Source of the DNA: Chloroflexota bacterium | GTDB taxonomy: Bacteria > Chloroflexota > Chloroflexia > QHBQ01 > JADMIH01 | Length of the DNA: 21,128 nt | Assembly: GCA_015478675.1 (NCBI GenBank) | Contig: JADMIH010000051.1 | Location: forward strand, 1-21,128 | Direction: 5' to 3' | Shown: positions 1-7,722 of the stretch, one piece after another | Layout of the letters: every line of letters begins with the position of its first letter | How positions within the stretch are numbered: position 1 is the stretch's first letter | The notes under the pieces: model-generated | The model's input: only the letters and a program-made list of their open reading frames with translations | Told to the model about the DNA's origin: nothing | The model's database searches: none | Program-made: the position numbers and the translations under genes

Positions 1-1340
1 ACAGCAATCCCTTCTCCCGAGGCGAGATGGCCGACAGGAATATAGAAGCCGTCGGTCCCACTGCCGTCGTCCGAGCAGGGAGCAACCGCGATGCCTACAA
101 GTTGCGCGTCCATGTCGTCAGGTGATGTCGCTTCCACGTCCACCGTGAAGCGTCCTTCAAGAGTGAGCCGCTCGGCCAGGGACTTCAGAGCCGCCGGCGT
201 GCTAACTACATGGACATGATCTGGTATGCCCGCGCCAGACTGCTCTGGGGAAGCTTGAGGACTGAGGGCTGAGGGCGCTACAGCCGGGGCCTCATCATCA
301 AACATCTTTGCCTGGTGCGGCCCGACGGGTGGGAGACTAATCGCGGAAGCATCGGCGGCAGGTTCGGGGTGGGGCGACACGCCCGATAGCACCTGCTCCA
401 GCGTATTCACCTTGCCAACCAGGCTGCTAAACTCAAGCTCTTGCAACAACCTGAGCATCTTCACTCTATCGAAGCCGTGAACGTGGCTATGCTCCAGGTC
501 TAGCTGTACAGGGGCATCGCACACAATAGTGGCAAGCTCTTTGCTGTTCAGAGCCTGCTCAGCGTGTTCGCGCAGACTCTCTTGCTGCTTCGGCTTGAGT
601 TCGTCTATATGCTCAATGATTCCTTCCAGGCTGCCATACTTCTGCAGTAGCTTGGAGGCGGTCTCTTTGCCGATTGTAGGCACGTTCGGTATGTTATCGG
701 TTTTATCGCCCACGAGCGCCTTGTAGTCGGGCACAAGCTCAGGGTCGAAACCGTATCGCTCCTGCACCGCCGCTTTATCATAAATCCTGGCATCTGAGAA
801 GCGCTGATTGTAACCGCCAGGAGCTATCATATACACATGATCCGAAACTAGCTGGTGCTGATCGGTGTCGGCGGTGAGGATATAGGTATCAAGGCCACGC
901 TGCTCAGCTTCTTTGGAGAGAGTGCCTATAAGGTCGTCGGCCTCGTAGCCTGCAAGCTCGACAATTGGCAGGCCCATAGCCCCCACCACCTGGCGTACAC
1001 GGCCAAACTGCTCGGATAGGTCGCCGGGCATCGGGCCGCGTTGCGCCTTATAGTTCGGCGCGGCCTCGTGCCGAAAGGTACGCCCCATATCGAAGGTGAC
1101 AACAGCATATTGCGGAGTCTCCTTACGCAGCGTATCCATCAACATCTGAGTGAAGCCTAGCACTGCATTGGTAGGCTCTCCTCTAGAGGTCCGCAAATCG
1201 GCAGGCAGGGCATGGTAGGCGCGATAGACAAGGGCGTGACCGTCCACAAGCAGCAGCTTGGGGCGAACCGCTGCTTGCTGCTGCGCTTCCTCTCGTTTTG
1301 CTGTAGTGATTTCGGTTGCGCCGGTCTCTTGCACATTCAC
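1..1340 (-). CDS. polA: DNA polymerase I, N-terminal part (cut by window edge)
   Basis: About 446 codons are visible on the minus strand, from a GTG at 1340 to the window edge with no stop. Residues ~27-320 form the 5'-3' exonuclease (FEN-like) domain. It shows LLVDGHALVYRAYHAL (D33), FDMGRTFRHE (D84), the acidic cluster YEADDLIGT (134-136), TADTDQHQLV (D158, D160) and the helix-hairpin-helix GDKTDNIPNVPTIGK (D212, D215). After an Ala/Pro/Ser-rich linker (~320-370) comes the start of the 3'-5' exonuclease domain with VDVEATSP. D401 and E403 match the metal-binding DxE of exo motif I, so proofreading may be active. The polymerase domain lies outside. The protein fills gaps and removes RNA primers in replication and repair. 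The GTG is chosen because GAGGAG lies 6 nt upstream (within 1347-1352). A second in-frame GTG at 1334 is less well spaced. Confidence 0.95.
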   Translation of the reverse strand, partial: MNVQETGATEITTAKREEAQQQAAVRPKLLLVDGHALVYRAYHALPADLRTSRGEPTNAVLGFTQMLMDTLRKETPQYAVVTFDMGRTFRHEAAPNYKAQRGPMPGDLSEQFGRVRQVVGAMGLPIVELAGYEADDLIGTLSKEAEQRGLDTYILTADTDQHQLVSDHVYMIAPGGYNQRFSDARIYDKAAVQERYGFDPELVPDYKALVGDKTDNIPNVPTIGKETASKLLQKYGSLEGIIEHIDELKPKQQESLREHAEQALNSKELATIVCDAPVQLDLEHSHVHGFDRVKMLRLLQELEFSSLVGKVNTLEQVLSGVSPHPEPAADASAISLPPVGPHQAKMFDDEAPAVAPSALSPQASPEQSGAGIPDHVHVVSTPAALKSLAERLTLEGRFTVDVEATSPDDMDAQLVGIAVAPCSDDGSGTDGFYIPVGHLASGEGIA

Positions 1341-1378
1341 GGCTAACTCCTCATCTCAAAGGCGAATCTTATCCCTAA

Positions 1379-1408
1379 ATTATACCTGAACATCGCGTGT
1401 CAGCACAA
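1379..1408 (-). promoter_or_regulatory. Probable sigma70-type promoter of polA
   Basis: Read on the minus strand, TTGTGC (1403-1408) and a perfect TATAAT (1379-1384) are separated by 18 nt. Transcription would begin near 1372, giving a leader of about 30 nt before the GTG start of polA. The -35 box is weak (TTG only) but the -10 box is consensus. Confidence 0.6.
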
Positions 1409-1504
1409 TTTTGCGGCGGAATGAATGTAAATGTTCAGAATAGGGGTAGAACCAAGTTCAAGAGGTAACTACCTGCCCGCACGGATACCCCAAGAAGATT
1501 GCTC

Positions 1505-1555
1505 CACCCATACTCTGAACTCTTACCAAACTGGTAAGTGTTCAGAGTATGGGTG
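1505..1555. repeat. 24-bp hairpin inside the repeat
   Basis: Arms 1505-1528 and 1532-1555 pair over 24 bp with one T-T mismatch (1521/1539) and a 3-nt AAC loop. The stem contains the element's CTCTGAAC / GTTCAGAG termini back to back, as though two element ends had been joined. No T-run follows, so it is not a typical terminator. Confidence 0.8.
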
Positions 1556-1569
1556 CAGGGGCGTCCCTC

Positions 1570-1709
1570 CCCTCACCCCAACCCCTCTCCCACAAGGGGA
1601 GAGGGGGCTTTACTCCTGGTGAGTGCACAGGGGCAAGCCCCTGACGAGGTTACAGGGGTGATTAAACCCCCCTCTCCCCTTGTGGGAGAGGGGGTTTGGG
1701 GGTGAGGGC
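1570..1709. repeat. Long imperfect inverted repeat of C/G-rich arms
   Basis: The left arm (about 1570-1607, CCTCACCCCAACCCCTCTCC onward) is the reverse complement of the right arm (about 1667-1707) except for two 1-nt length differences. Each arm also folds alone, as CCCCTCTCCC - ACAAG - GGGAGAGGGG. A sequence of the same type forms the perfect palindrome at 13135-13210. No coding potential was found. Confidence 0.75.
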
Positions 1710-1769
1710 AGATGGCGCAACACCCGCACGGATACCCCAAGAAGATTGCTCCACCCCAACTCTGAACTC

Positions 1770-1798
1770 TTACCAAACTGTTTGGCTTTGCATATAAT
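1770..1798 (+). promoter_or_regulatory. Candidate promoter of the first DUF4015 gene
   Basis: TTACCA (1770-1775) and a consensus TATAAT (1793-1798) are 17 nt apart. The -35 half lies inside the right direct repeat of the intergenic element, so the repeat may supply part of the promoter. A transcript would start near 1805, roughly 85 nt before the preferred GTG start. Confidence 0.45.
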
Positions 1799-1888
1799 GT
1801 TACTTATGTTAGAATAGGACGGCATATGGCGGCTCTGTTTTGCCCTGCTTGGTGTAACCCTGAAAGACAATTGATTGTGGAGGAAGCG

Positions 1889-3805
1889 GTGACAGGTATT
1901 TCCGGCTCGATTAAGATGAATGCAATTCGCCTGACGGCGTTCTCGGCCTTAGCACTTCTCACTATGTTGGCGCTAGCAGGGTGCCAGATAGGCCCGGTCA
2001 ACCTGGGGGGCGGTACTCCGGTGCCCACTGTACCCCCAACTAACACAGTACCACCTCCGACCCCGACCACACCCCCACGCCCACTAGCAGGTCATGTACT
2101 TGATACAGTCACAGGCAAGCCTATCGCCAATGCGGATGTGACGGCAGGGGGCGTGCTGACCGAAACCACCACAGACGGCGCTTTCTACTTCGATGACGTG
2201 CCTCTGGGCAGCAAAGTGACCATCGCCGCGGATGGCTACGCCAAAATAGAGGCCGACCCCGGCAGCGGTAAGCAGTTTGACGCTAAGCTAAGACCGAACA
2301 GCTTGAGTGGGCAGGTCACAGATAAGACCACAGGCCAGCCCCTTGCAGGAGTGCTGGTAAAACTCGTGTTGCCGCAGTCACCGGTTACTCCGACCACCAA
2401 CATCACAGGCACCGCACCTATCGCCGCCACAGCCGTTGCGACGCCGACTGCCACAACCCAGAGCACGGGAATGCTTGGATTCGGCAACGTTCTGGCCGCC
2501 CCACTCGCGGCTTCTACCCAGGCGGCTGGGGACAGCTCAACCGCGGCGGGAGACGGCTCTACGCCTACCGACGCACCCCCGTCAGCCACCCCAGCGCCCC
2601 CAACACCCACCGCGCTGCCGCCCCTTGTGCCTCCAACTGGCCCTGGGTTCGTATCTGTTTATACAGATGCCAGCGGCAACTATTTCTTCAAAAACGTGCC
2701 GCAGGGCGCAAGCCTCACCTTCAAGATGCCAGGCTACAAACTCACCAAACTCCCCGTTGACGAGACCGGTAAGAAGGACGTTGCCCTGGACCAGTTCAAG
2801 GTAGAAGGTATTTACATCACCGCTAACGTTGCTGCGTCGCCCGACTTGCTCAACGAGCTCCTCGACTTCATACCCAAGAGCCGGATCAACACCGTGGTGT
2901 TGAACGTGCAAGATGATGCTTCCGCGTGGGTCTTCGACGTGAAGAATCCTGATGTGATAGCCGCCAAGAACACAGATGAGTTCCTCAAGGAGATGCCTGA
3001 CCTGGTAAAGAGGCTCAAAGGAATGGGCCTCTATACTATCGCCCGCGTGGTCACTTTCCAGCAAAAGACGATGGCTGAAGCCCGACCTGATTGGGCAGTG
3101 AAGAGCAGCACCACAGGCAAACCGTGGAAGGGCGGATACACAGCCGCGCAAAGGTGGCTTGACGCCAGTAACCCTGCCGCGCAGGACTACATGGTAGATA
3201 TGACGAAAGAGGTGATTGGGCTTGGCTTCGACGAAGTACAATATGATTACATCCGCTTCCCTTCCGACCCCGCGCCGAGCGAAACCGGAGATATGGTATT
3301 CGCCGGTGGAACGCTAACGGATACAGGCAAGGAGCTTGCGCTACAACAATTCTTCAAGAAGGCTTATGCCGTCATCGAGCCGTCCGACGCTTTTATGTCT
3401 GCTGATGTCTTTGGCTACAGCCTCTGGCCTGACCAGGACGGCAAGCCTATCCTCGGTGTGATAGGTCAGGTGCCTAGCTACCTGCTCCCGTACACCGATT
3501 ACCTGTCGCCGATGATCTATCCGTCGCACTTCAGCGCCGGAGAACAGAATTGCGCCAAGCCGGCGACCTGCGCTTACACACTTGTCCGCAAATCAGGTGA
3601 ATATGCTGCGGACATCTTCAAAGGATATAGAGCCAAGTATCGGCCCTGGCTGGAGGACTTCGATTGGCCGGGGGCTGATTACACAAGCCCAGGCACCACG
3701 AAAGTGGCGGACCAGATACGAGCCGCCAAAGAGACCAATGCATGGGGCTGGCTCTGGTGGGACGCTTCTAACCAGTACGAGCCGCGCGCTTCCTTCCTCA
3801 AATAA
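1889..3805 (+). CDS. Lipoprotein with carboxypeptidase-regulatory-like domains and DUF4015 glycosidase domain
   Basis: 638 residues from the GTG at 1889, chosen because GGAGGA (1879-1884) sits just upstream. The frame is open from an ATG at 1826, which lacks a ribosome site, and an ATG at 1916 also lacks one. Residues ~10-32 form a lipoprotein signal peptide with lipobox LALAGC (C32), followed by a Pro/Thr-rich linker. Two CarboxypepD_reg-like beta domains follow (~66-137 and ~138-300). The second is interrupted by a long Ala/Thr/Pro insertion (~163-255). The C-terminal ~330 residues match DUF4015, a putative TIM-barrel glycosyl hydrolase family, with FDEVQYDYIRFPSD at ~447-460. The protein is probably anchored on the outer face of the membrane and acts on cell-wall or environmental polysaccharide. 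The substrate is unknown. A paralogue lies 151 bp downstream. Confidence 0.85.
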   Translation: MTGISGSIKMNAIRLTAFSALALLTMLALAGCQIGPVNLGGGTPVPTVPPTNTVPPPTPTTPPRPLAGHVLDTVTGKPIANADVTAGGVLTETTTDGAFYFDDVPLGSKVTIAADGYAKIEADPGSGKQFDAKLRPNSLSGQVTDKTTGQPLAGVLVKLVLPQSPVTPTTNITGTAPIAATAVATPTATTQSTGMLGFGNVLAAPLAASTQAAGDSSTAAGDGSTPTDAPPSATPAPPTPTALPPLVPPTGPGFVSVYTDASGNYFFKNVPQGASLTFKMPGYKLTKLPVDETGKKDVALDQFKVEGIYITANVAASPDLLNELLDFIPKSRINTVVLNVQDDASAWVFDVKNPDVIAAKNTDEFLKEMPDLVKRLKGMGLYTIARVVTFQQKTMAEARPDWAVKSSTTGKPWKGGYTAAQRWLDASNPAAQDYMVDMTKEVIGLGFDEVQYDYIRFPSDPAPSETGDMVFAGGTLTDTGKELALQQFFKKAYAVIEPSDAFMSADVFGYSLWPDQDGKPILGVIGQVPSYLLPYTDYLSPMIYPSHFSAGEQNCAKPATCAYTLVRKSGEYAADIFKGYRAKYRPWLEDFDWPGADYTSPGTTKVADQIRAAKETNAWGWLWWDASNQYEPRASFLK

Positions 3806-3816
3806 ATTATGGATTT

Positions 3817-3925
3817 GCAGTTACGAATTATGAATTGATAGGTAAGGCTATGTCTCGGCGAGCAATTAAAGGGTTGTCGCTTGCTCTACGGCGTACCCTT
3901 TAGATCATTCATAATTCGTAACTGC
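3817..3925. repeat. Palindromic spacer element between the paralogues
   Basis: Arms 3817-3835 and 3907-3925 pair perfectly over 19 bp (CAGTTACGAATTATGAAT in the left arm). Inside lie a second inverted repeat, TAAAGGGT (3867-3874) / ACCCTTTA (3895-3902), and GAGCAA / TTGCTC. A 17-codon frame at 3850-3903 begins MSRRAIK. Its start context, GGCTATGTCTCG, resembles that of the next gene, AGCTATGTCTCG. This is either a small mobile palindrome or a structured leader. No T-run follows the outer stem. Confidence 0.55.
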
Positions 3926-3956
3926 TAACTCATGATTTGTAACCCCTTGAAAAGCT

Positions 3957-5561
3957 ATGTCTCGCCGATCTCATTCAAGCTATTCAACTTCAAGCTATTC
4001 GTCCAGCTATCAGCGGGAGAGTTGGCGCAAAATACCCTCGCCGCTGCCTTATCTGGCTGTCGCACTGGTTGCGGCGGCGGGCCTGGTTTACTTCCACTAC
4101 TTTGCCTACCAGAGCCTCACAGGTAAAGTAACCAACGCCTACTCAGGCAAGGCTCTCGCGGGGATCGTTGTTTCGGTACAACCCGGCGTCGCGCCTGGAA
4201 GCCCGGCACAAGTTACCCCATCGGGAGTGATTACCACTTCTACAGCGCCTGATGGTACCTTCACTTTCAGCAAGCTTCCCGCCAATCCGGTTGTCTCTGT
4301 GCAACCGGATGGCTATGCCGCCGAGCGGCAGGACGCGTCAGGCAAGCGCGATCTTCAGATAAAGCTGATGCCCAGTACTTTGAGCGGTAAGGTCATGGGT
4401 TCGGACAACAAGCCTGTGCCCGATGCTGTGATTCTCGCGGGCGGCATACGAACAGTAGCCAAGCCCGACGGCAGCTACTTGCTCACACAGGTGCCTGCCG
4501 ACCATAAGCTCGTCGTGAAGGCGGCGGGTTACTTGTCCACGTCAGTCCAGTTCGGCCAGGTTGTCACCCAGGATGTCACGCTGCAACCATTCACCGCCAA
4601 GGCTATCTACATGAACGCCGATTCGGTGGCTACGCCCGGCAAGCTACAGGCGCTGCTCGACCTGGTAGACCGCACAGAGCTCAACGCTGTGGTGATCGAT
4701 GTAAAAGCGGACAACAGCGGCAACGTACTTTACGACAGTAAGCTGCCGATTGTGCAGCAACTCGGCACCGCTAACCCGATTATCCCTAACCTCGACGCGC
4801 TCCTTGCCAGCCTCAAGGCGAAAAAGATTTACACAATAGCGAGGCTGTCGGTCTTCTGGGACCAGGCAGTCACGCGGGCCAAGCCGGAATGGGCGCTCAA
4901 GAGTAAGAAAGCCCCAGGGCAGATCTGGATGGACGGCGACGGCAAGAGATGGGCAAACCCGTACAGCCCGCAGGTGTGGGATTACAATGTGCAGATCGCC
5001 GTGGAGGTGGCGAGCAGAGGCTTCAATGAAGTTCAGTTTGACAACGCCTACTTCCCCTCCAATGGCGATTTGGAAGATATAGATTTCGGACCTGACGCCG
5101 TGGGCAAGAAGCGCGTGGACGCCATCTCCAGCTTCTTCGACCGGGCTTATACTGCGCTCTCCCCTATGGGCGTCTACGTCACCATAGATACCTATGCGCT
5201 GACACCCTATGTGCAGGACGACATGGGCGTGGGCCACCAGTTTGAGGCGCTTGCAGCCCGGTGCGATTACTTATCGCCCGCGATTTACCCTTCGATGTTC
5301 GCCGACAACTTTGCCGACTTCCAAAAGCCTGCTGAACACCCATTCGACATAGTGGCGCAGACGATGAAGGCGGCGACTGCCCGGCTGACAAAGACCCCTG
5401 CGCGGATAAGGCCCTGGCTGCAAGACTTCAGCGGCGCTGTGCCTTATGACGCCACGAAAGTACGAGCTGAAATAGACGCCGCCGAGCAGAACGGCGCGTC
5501 CGGCTGGATGCTATGGAACTTCGGCAACACGTACACCGAGGGTGCGCTAAAGGGGCCATAA
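3957..5561 (+). CDS. Membrane-anchored paralogue with DUF4015 glycosidase domain
   Basis: 534 residues. A Ser/Tyr/Arg-rich cytoplasmic tail (1-30, MSRRSHSSYS start) precedes one hydrophobic segment (~31-50), best read as an uncleaved signal anchor since no lipobox Cys follows. Two CarboxypepD_reg-like domains (~54-136 and ~141-209) lead into a DUF4015 domain (~214-534). The domain order matches the upstream lipoprotein without its long insertion, so the pair is a tandem duplication. The conserved motif reads FNEVQFDNAYFPSN (~356-369). The E and D are kept, but the Tyr-x-Arg of the usual DYIRFP is lost, so activity or specificity may differ. The ribosome site is weak (GAAAAG). It may be co-transcribed with the upstream gene. 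Confidence 0.82.
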   Translation: MSRRSHSSYSTSSYSSSYQRESWRKIPSPLPYLAVALVAAAGLVYFHYFAYQSLTGKVTNAYSGKALAGIVVSVQPGVAPGSPAQVTPSGVITTSTAPDGTFTFSKLPANPVVSVQPDGYAAERQDASGKRDLQIKLMPSTLSGKVMGSDNKPVPDAVILAGGIRTVAKPDGSYLLTQVPADHKLVVKAAGYLSTSVQFGQVVTQDVTLQPFTAKAIYMNADSVATPGKLQALLDLVDRTELNAVVIDVKADNSGNVLYDSKLPIVQQLGTANPIIPNLDALLASLKAKKIYTIARLSVFWDQAVTRAKPEWALKSKKAPGQIWMDGDGKRWANPYSPQVWDYNVQIAVEVASRGFNEVQFDNAYFPSNGDLEDIDFGPDAVGKKRVDAISSFFDRAYTALSPMGVYVTIDTYALTPYVQDDMGVGHQFEALAARCDYLSPAIYPSMFADNFADFQKPAEHPFDIVAQTMKAATARLTKTPARIRPWLQDFSGAVPYDATKVRAEIDAAEQNGASGWMLWNFGNTYTEGALKGP

Positions 5562-5607
5562 TACTGCATAGAGCTTTTCCTATCTGGTGATTACCCACGG
5601 CTTGGGC

Positions 5608-5868
5608 TTAGGGTAGGCTTTCGCCTCCTGACATGTGTGGTAAAGTGTTGCCATCCGACTTACATGACCGCTTACCGGCATACTCCCACTCACAGAGATA
5701 GCTCCCCCAGACGCGCGTAATCATCACAGGCCAGGGCTTATACATGCTAAACCAGAAAGGGCGACAAAACCAAGTTCGCATGCGTGCCAGGGCGGAAGCT
5801 CCTGCTCGATCGGGCACCTCTCTGCGCGTATCCATCTCGCTAGCGAGTGACAGGGAGTTAGCATGCAT
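5608..5868 (-). CDS. Uncertain hypothetical ORF, 86 residues
   Basis: An open frame with residues rich in Trp, Met and Arg (for example YKPWPVMITRVWGSYLCEW) lies in the otherwise gene-free 5562-5876 spacer. I do not recognise the family. There is no clear ribosome-binding site before the ATG. It borders decayed mobile DNA, so it may be a relic of a longer gene or chance. Nothing else was seen in this spacer. Confidence 0.2.
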   Translation of the reverse strand: MHANSLSLASEMDTRREVPDRAGASALARMRTWFCRPFWFSMYKPWPVMITRVWGSYLCEWEYAGKRSCKSDGNTLPHMSGGESLP

Positions 5869-5876
5869 AAGCCCTG

Positions 5877-5929
5877 TTTACTAGACTCGAAACTATTGAC
5901 ATCTGCTATGCTGTCGGCAGTCTAGTAAA
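5877..5929. repeat. 11-bp inverted repeat with 31-nt centre
   Basis: TTTACTAGACT (5877-5887) and AGTCTAGTAAA (5919-5929) are perfect complements. The centre contains TTGACA (5896-5901) but no good -10 box at the right distance. It could be the end of a lost mobile element, a recombinase or regulator site, or a stem-loop. It marks the left edge of the decayed region. Confidence 0.5.
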
Positions 5930-5980
5930 GCTTGTCCTACGCCGGTAGAGTCGACCAAGCGACGTGAGGTATGTAGTTGA

Positions 5981-6106
5981 GTCGTGGAGCGGTCGGCCCT
6001 CGGGCCGCTTGGCTTGAACAACCAGGATATTGCAGATAAACTTACAATATGTTCGGATACTGTGCGTACTCATATAGCCCCCACATTTATTAAAAGCTCA
6101 GTGTAA
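5981..6106 (+). pseudogene. Relic of a LuxR-type response-regulator DNA-binding domain
   Basis: The frame ending at the TAA 6104-6106 translates to GLNNQDIADKLTICSDTVRT followed by HIAPTFIKSSV. This follows the LuxR/NarL helix-turn-helix consensus (G-L-S-N-x-E-I-A-x-x-L-x-I-S-x-x-T-V-K-x-H), with Asn-Gln-Asp-Ile-Ala, Thr-Val-Arg-Thr-His and the terminal Val in register. A TGA at 5978-5980 cuts the frame upstream, and no receiver domain or start remains. It is read as the decayed 3' end of a response-regulator gene. No similar gene is in the window. Confidence 0.55.
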
Positions 6107-6218
6107 AGAACCGTTTTCAAGCGGTTTGCTGGTAAGAGTTAGTAAGCCTAGAGATGATCAAAAACGTGACTACTTAATGGCGTGCGCTGCAAACCTTAGG
6201 GGTACAGGTTAGGTATAA

Positions 6219-6404
6219 TGTACCCATAAATTCGGACTAGGGCTTACGGTAGAGAGGGCTGTGATAGATTGGGCCAGCCAAAAGGAGAAGGAGGGCGAAG
6301 CACTCAGGGACCAACTCTACCAGCAGATCGGTCAGTTGAAGGTTGAACTCGACTGGCTCAAAAAACTAGAACGGCAAAGCCGGCTAGAACCAAGGGATGA
6401 GTGA
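6219..6404 (+). pseudogene. IS3-family OrfA C-terminal fragment
   Basis: The frame closed upstream by TAA (6216-6218) reads into AVIDWASQKEKEGEALRDQL and then YQQIGQLKVELDWLKK. This is the typical end of IS3-family OrfA, the helix-turn-helix and leucine-zipper subunit of a two-frame transposase. Similarity stops at the A-run 6360-6365, where the inverted repeat of another element begins at 6366. The remaining codons to TGA 6402-6404 belong to that element. Only about the last 50 residues of OrfA survive, with no start codon and no OrfB. The A-run is where IS3 elements usually have their frameshift site. Confidence 0.75.
6366..6389 (+). repeat. Left terminal inverted repeat
   Basis: 24 bp, pairing with 8207-8230. 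The internal AGCCGGCT is itself palindromic. Confidence 0.8.
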
Positions 6405-7687
6405 TGCTGGCAATGAAGGTGACATCTTCAGTTGGGAGGCTACCTATGGCAAGAAGACAATCCCGACCACCAGCCACCACGCGACTGACCCTCCAACCAC
6501 TGCATGACACTTGCTGGGCTTGCGGCGGCTCACTTTGGACCTGTTACCATAACTTCCGTACTGTGGTGACCCTACATGGCCCATGTAGGTTGACACTCAA
6601 GATACGCCGCTGCCATAATCTCGACTGCCCACTTTACCACAAGCCTTATCGGCCAGAAGAGGAAGGGGCACTGGCCCTGCCTCAAGGCGAGTTCGGACTG
6701 GACATCATCACTCTGATCGGCACCCTGCGCTACACTCAGCATCGCTCGGTGCCCGAGATCCACAAGCAACTGCTGGCAAGGGGAGTGAGCATAGCCGAGC
6801 GCACTGTTACCTATCTGATAGAGAGGTATGAGGAGCTTGTGGCCTTGCACCTGGCCGACCAGGACCGGCTCAAGGCTCGGCTAAGCCAACAAGGCAGAGT
6901 AGTGCTGGTCATTGACGGCCTACAGCCGGATCTGGGGCACGAAGTGTTGTGGGTGATACGCGATTGCCTGTCTGGTGAGATCCTGCTGGCTCGACCCCTG
7001 TTGAGTGCTGCCCACTCCGATCTGATGGCACTGCTCTCGGAAGTGCAGCAGGTGCTGGCCTCGTTAGCGGTATCGGCAGCGGTGCCCATACCCGTCTGTG
7101 GAGTGATCTCAGATGGTGAGCAGCCTATCCGTCTGGCCGTACAAGCGGCTCTGCCTGATATTCCTCATCAGTTATGCCAGTTCCATTACCTGAGGGAGGC
7201 TACTCGCCCCTTATACGAAGCCGACCGTCATGCCAAGAAGGAGCTAAAGAAGCAAGTGCGCGGCGTACGAGCCATCGAGCGCAGTGTCGAGGACAGACTG
7301 ACAGATAAAGTGAAACCGCAAGCGAACCTCAAGTTCTCACACGGAGCGCAACGACAAAGGCATCAAGAGTATCGAGACACTGAGAGCGCCAGAGCCATCC
7401 TTGGTTACTGTTTAGCAGTGCGCAGTGCCCTTACAGAGGATGGACCACCGCCCCTGTGTGCTCCGGGCCTGAAACTGCACGAGCGTCTGCAAGCTATCCA
7501 CACCTCTCTGGAGCGGGTAGCCATAAAAAGGGGGAGCTTGGATTACCAACGGTACCTCAACTGAAGCGGTTGGCGGCCATGATCGAGCGGGGTCTTACCA
7601 AGACCGCCCCACTATGGCCCGACATCCAGAGGGCTTACGAGTGGGTGGGTAGAGCAGGACACCTGTTGGTCAACCGAGCGGGGCACA

Positions 7688-7722
7688 GTGGGGAGCACGT
7701 GGGGAGCCAGTGGGGAGCAAGT
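7688..7722 (+). repeat. Three 11-bp tandem units causing a frameshift
   Basis: Units GTGGGGAGCAC, GTGGGGAGCCA and GTGGGGAGCAA start at 7688, 7699 and 7710. With a single unit the transposase reads GHSGEQVGAEYEELL without interruption. The two extra units (22 nt) shift the frame and lead to a TGA shortly after, at 7729-7731. Confidence 0.85.

Larger units (their letters stand above)
1427..1780. repeat. Composite intergenic repeat: two 58-bp direct repeats around hairpins
   Basis: This spacer holds no gene. Two direct repeats, 1476-1533 and 1723-1780, are 58 bp each and differ at only two positions (1510/1757 and 1511/1758). Both carry the core GCACGGATACCCCAAGAAG and end in CTCTGAACTCTTACCAAACT. 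The upstream edge (1427-1440, GTAAATGTTCAGA) resembles the end of the copy at 10864-10958. The same core recurs in reverse orientation near 13102-13134. The arrangement looks like a non-coding mobile or REP/MITE-type repeat family. Orientation, boundaries and any helper transposase are unknown. Confidence 0.8.

Noticed and set aside
1476..1780. Possible CRISPR array
   Set aside because: There are only two 58-bp units, with a 189-nt structured spacer and no cas genes.
1431..1870. Short frames in the repeat spacer (63-86 codons)
   Set aside because: They run through hairpins and direct repeats, and their residues follow the repeat composition.
2582..3241. 219-codon minus-strand open frame
   Set aside because: It lies entirely inside the DUF4015 lipoprotein gene on the other strand and has no recognisable domain. 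It reflects the codon bias of the real gene.
5608..5868. Assigning a function to the 86-residue minus-strand frame
   Set aside because: No family was recognised, so it is listed only as an uncertain hypothetical.
6214..6219. TATAAT upstream of the IS3 relic as a promoter
   Set aside because: No acceptable -35 box is found at 16-18 nt, and the gene it would serve is a relic.
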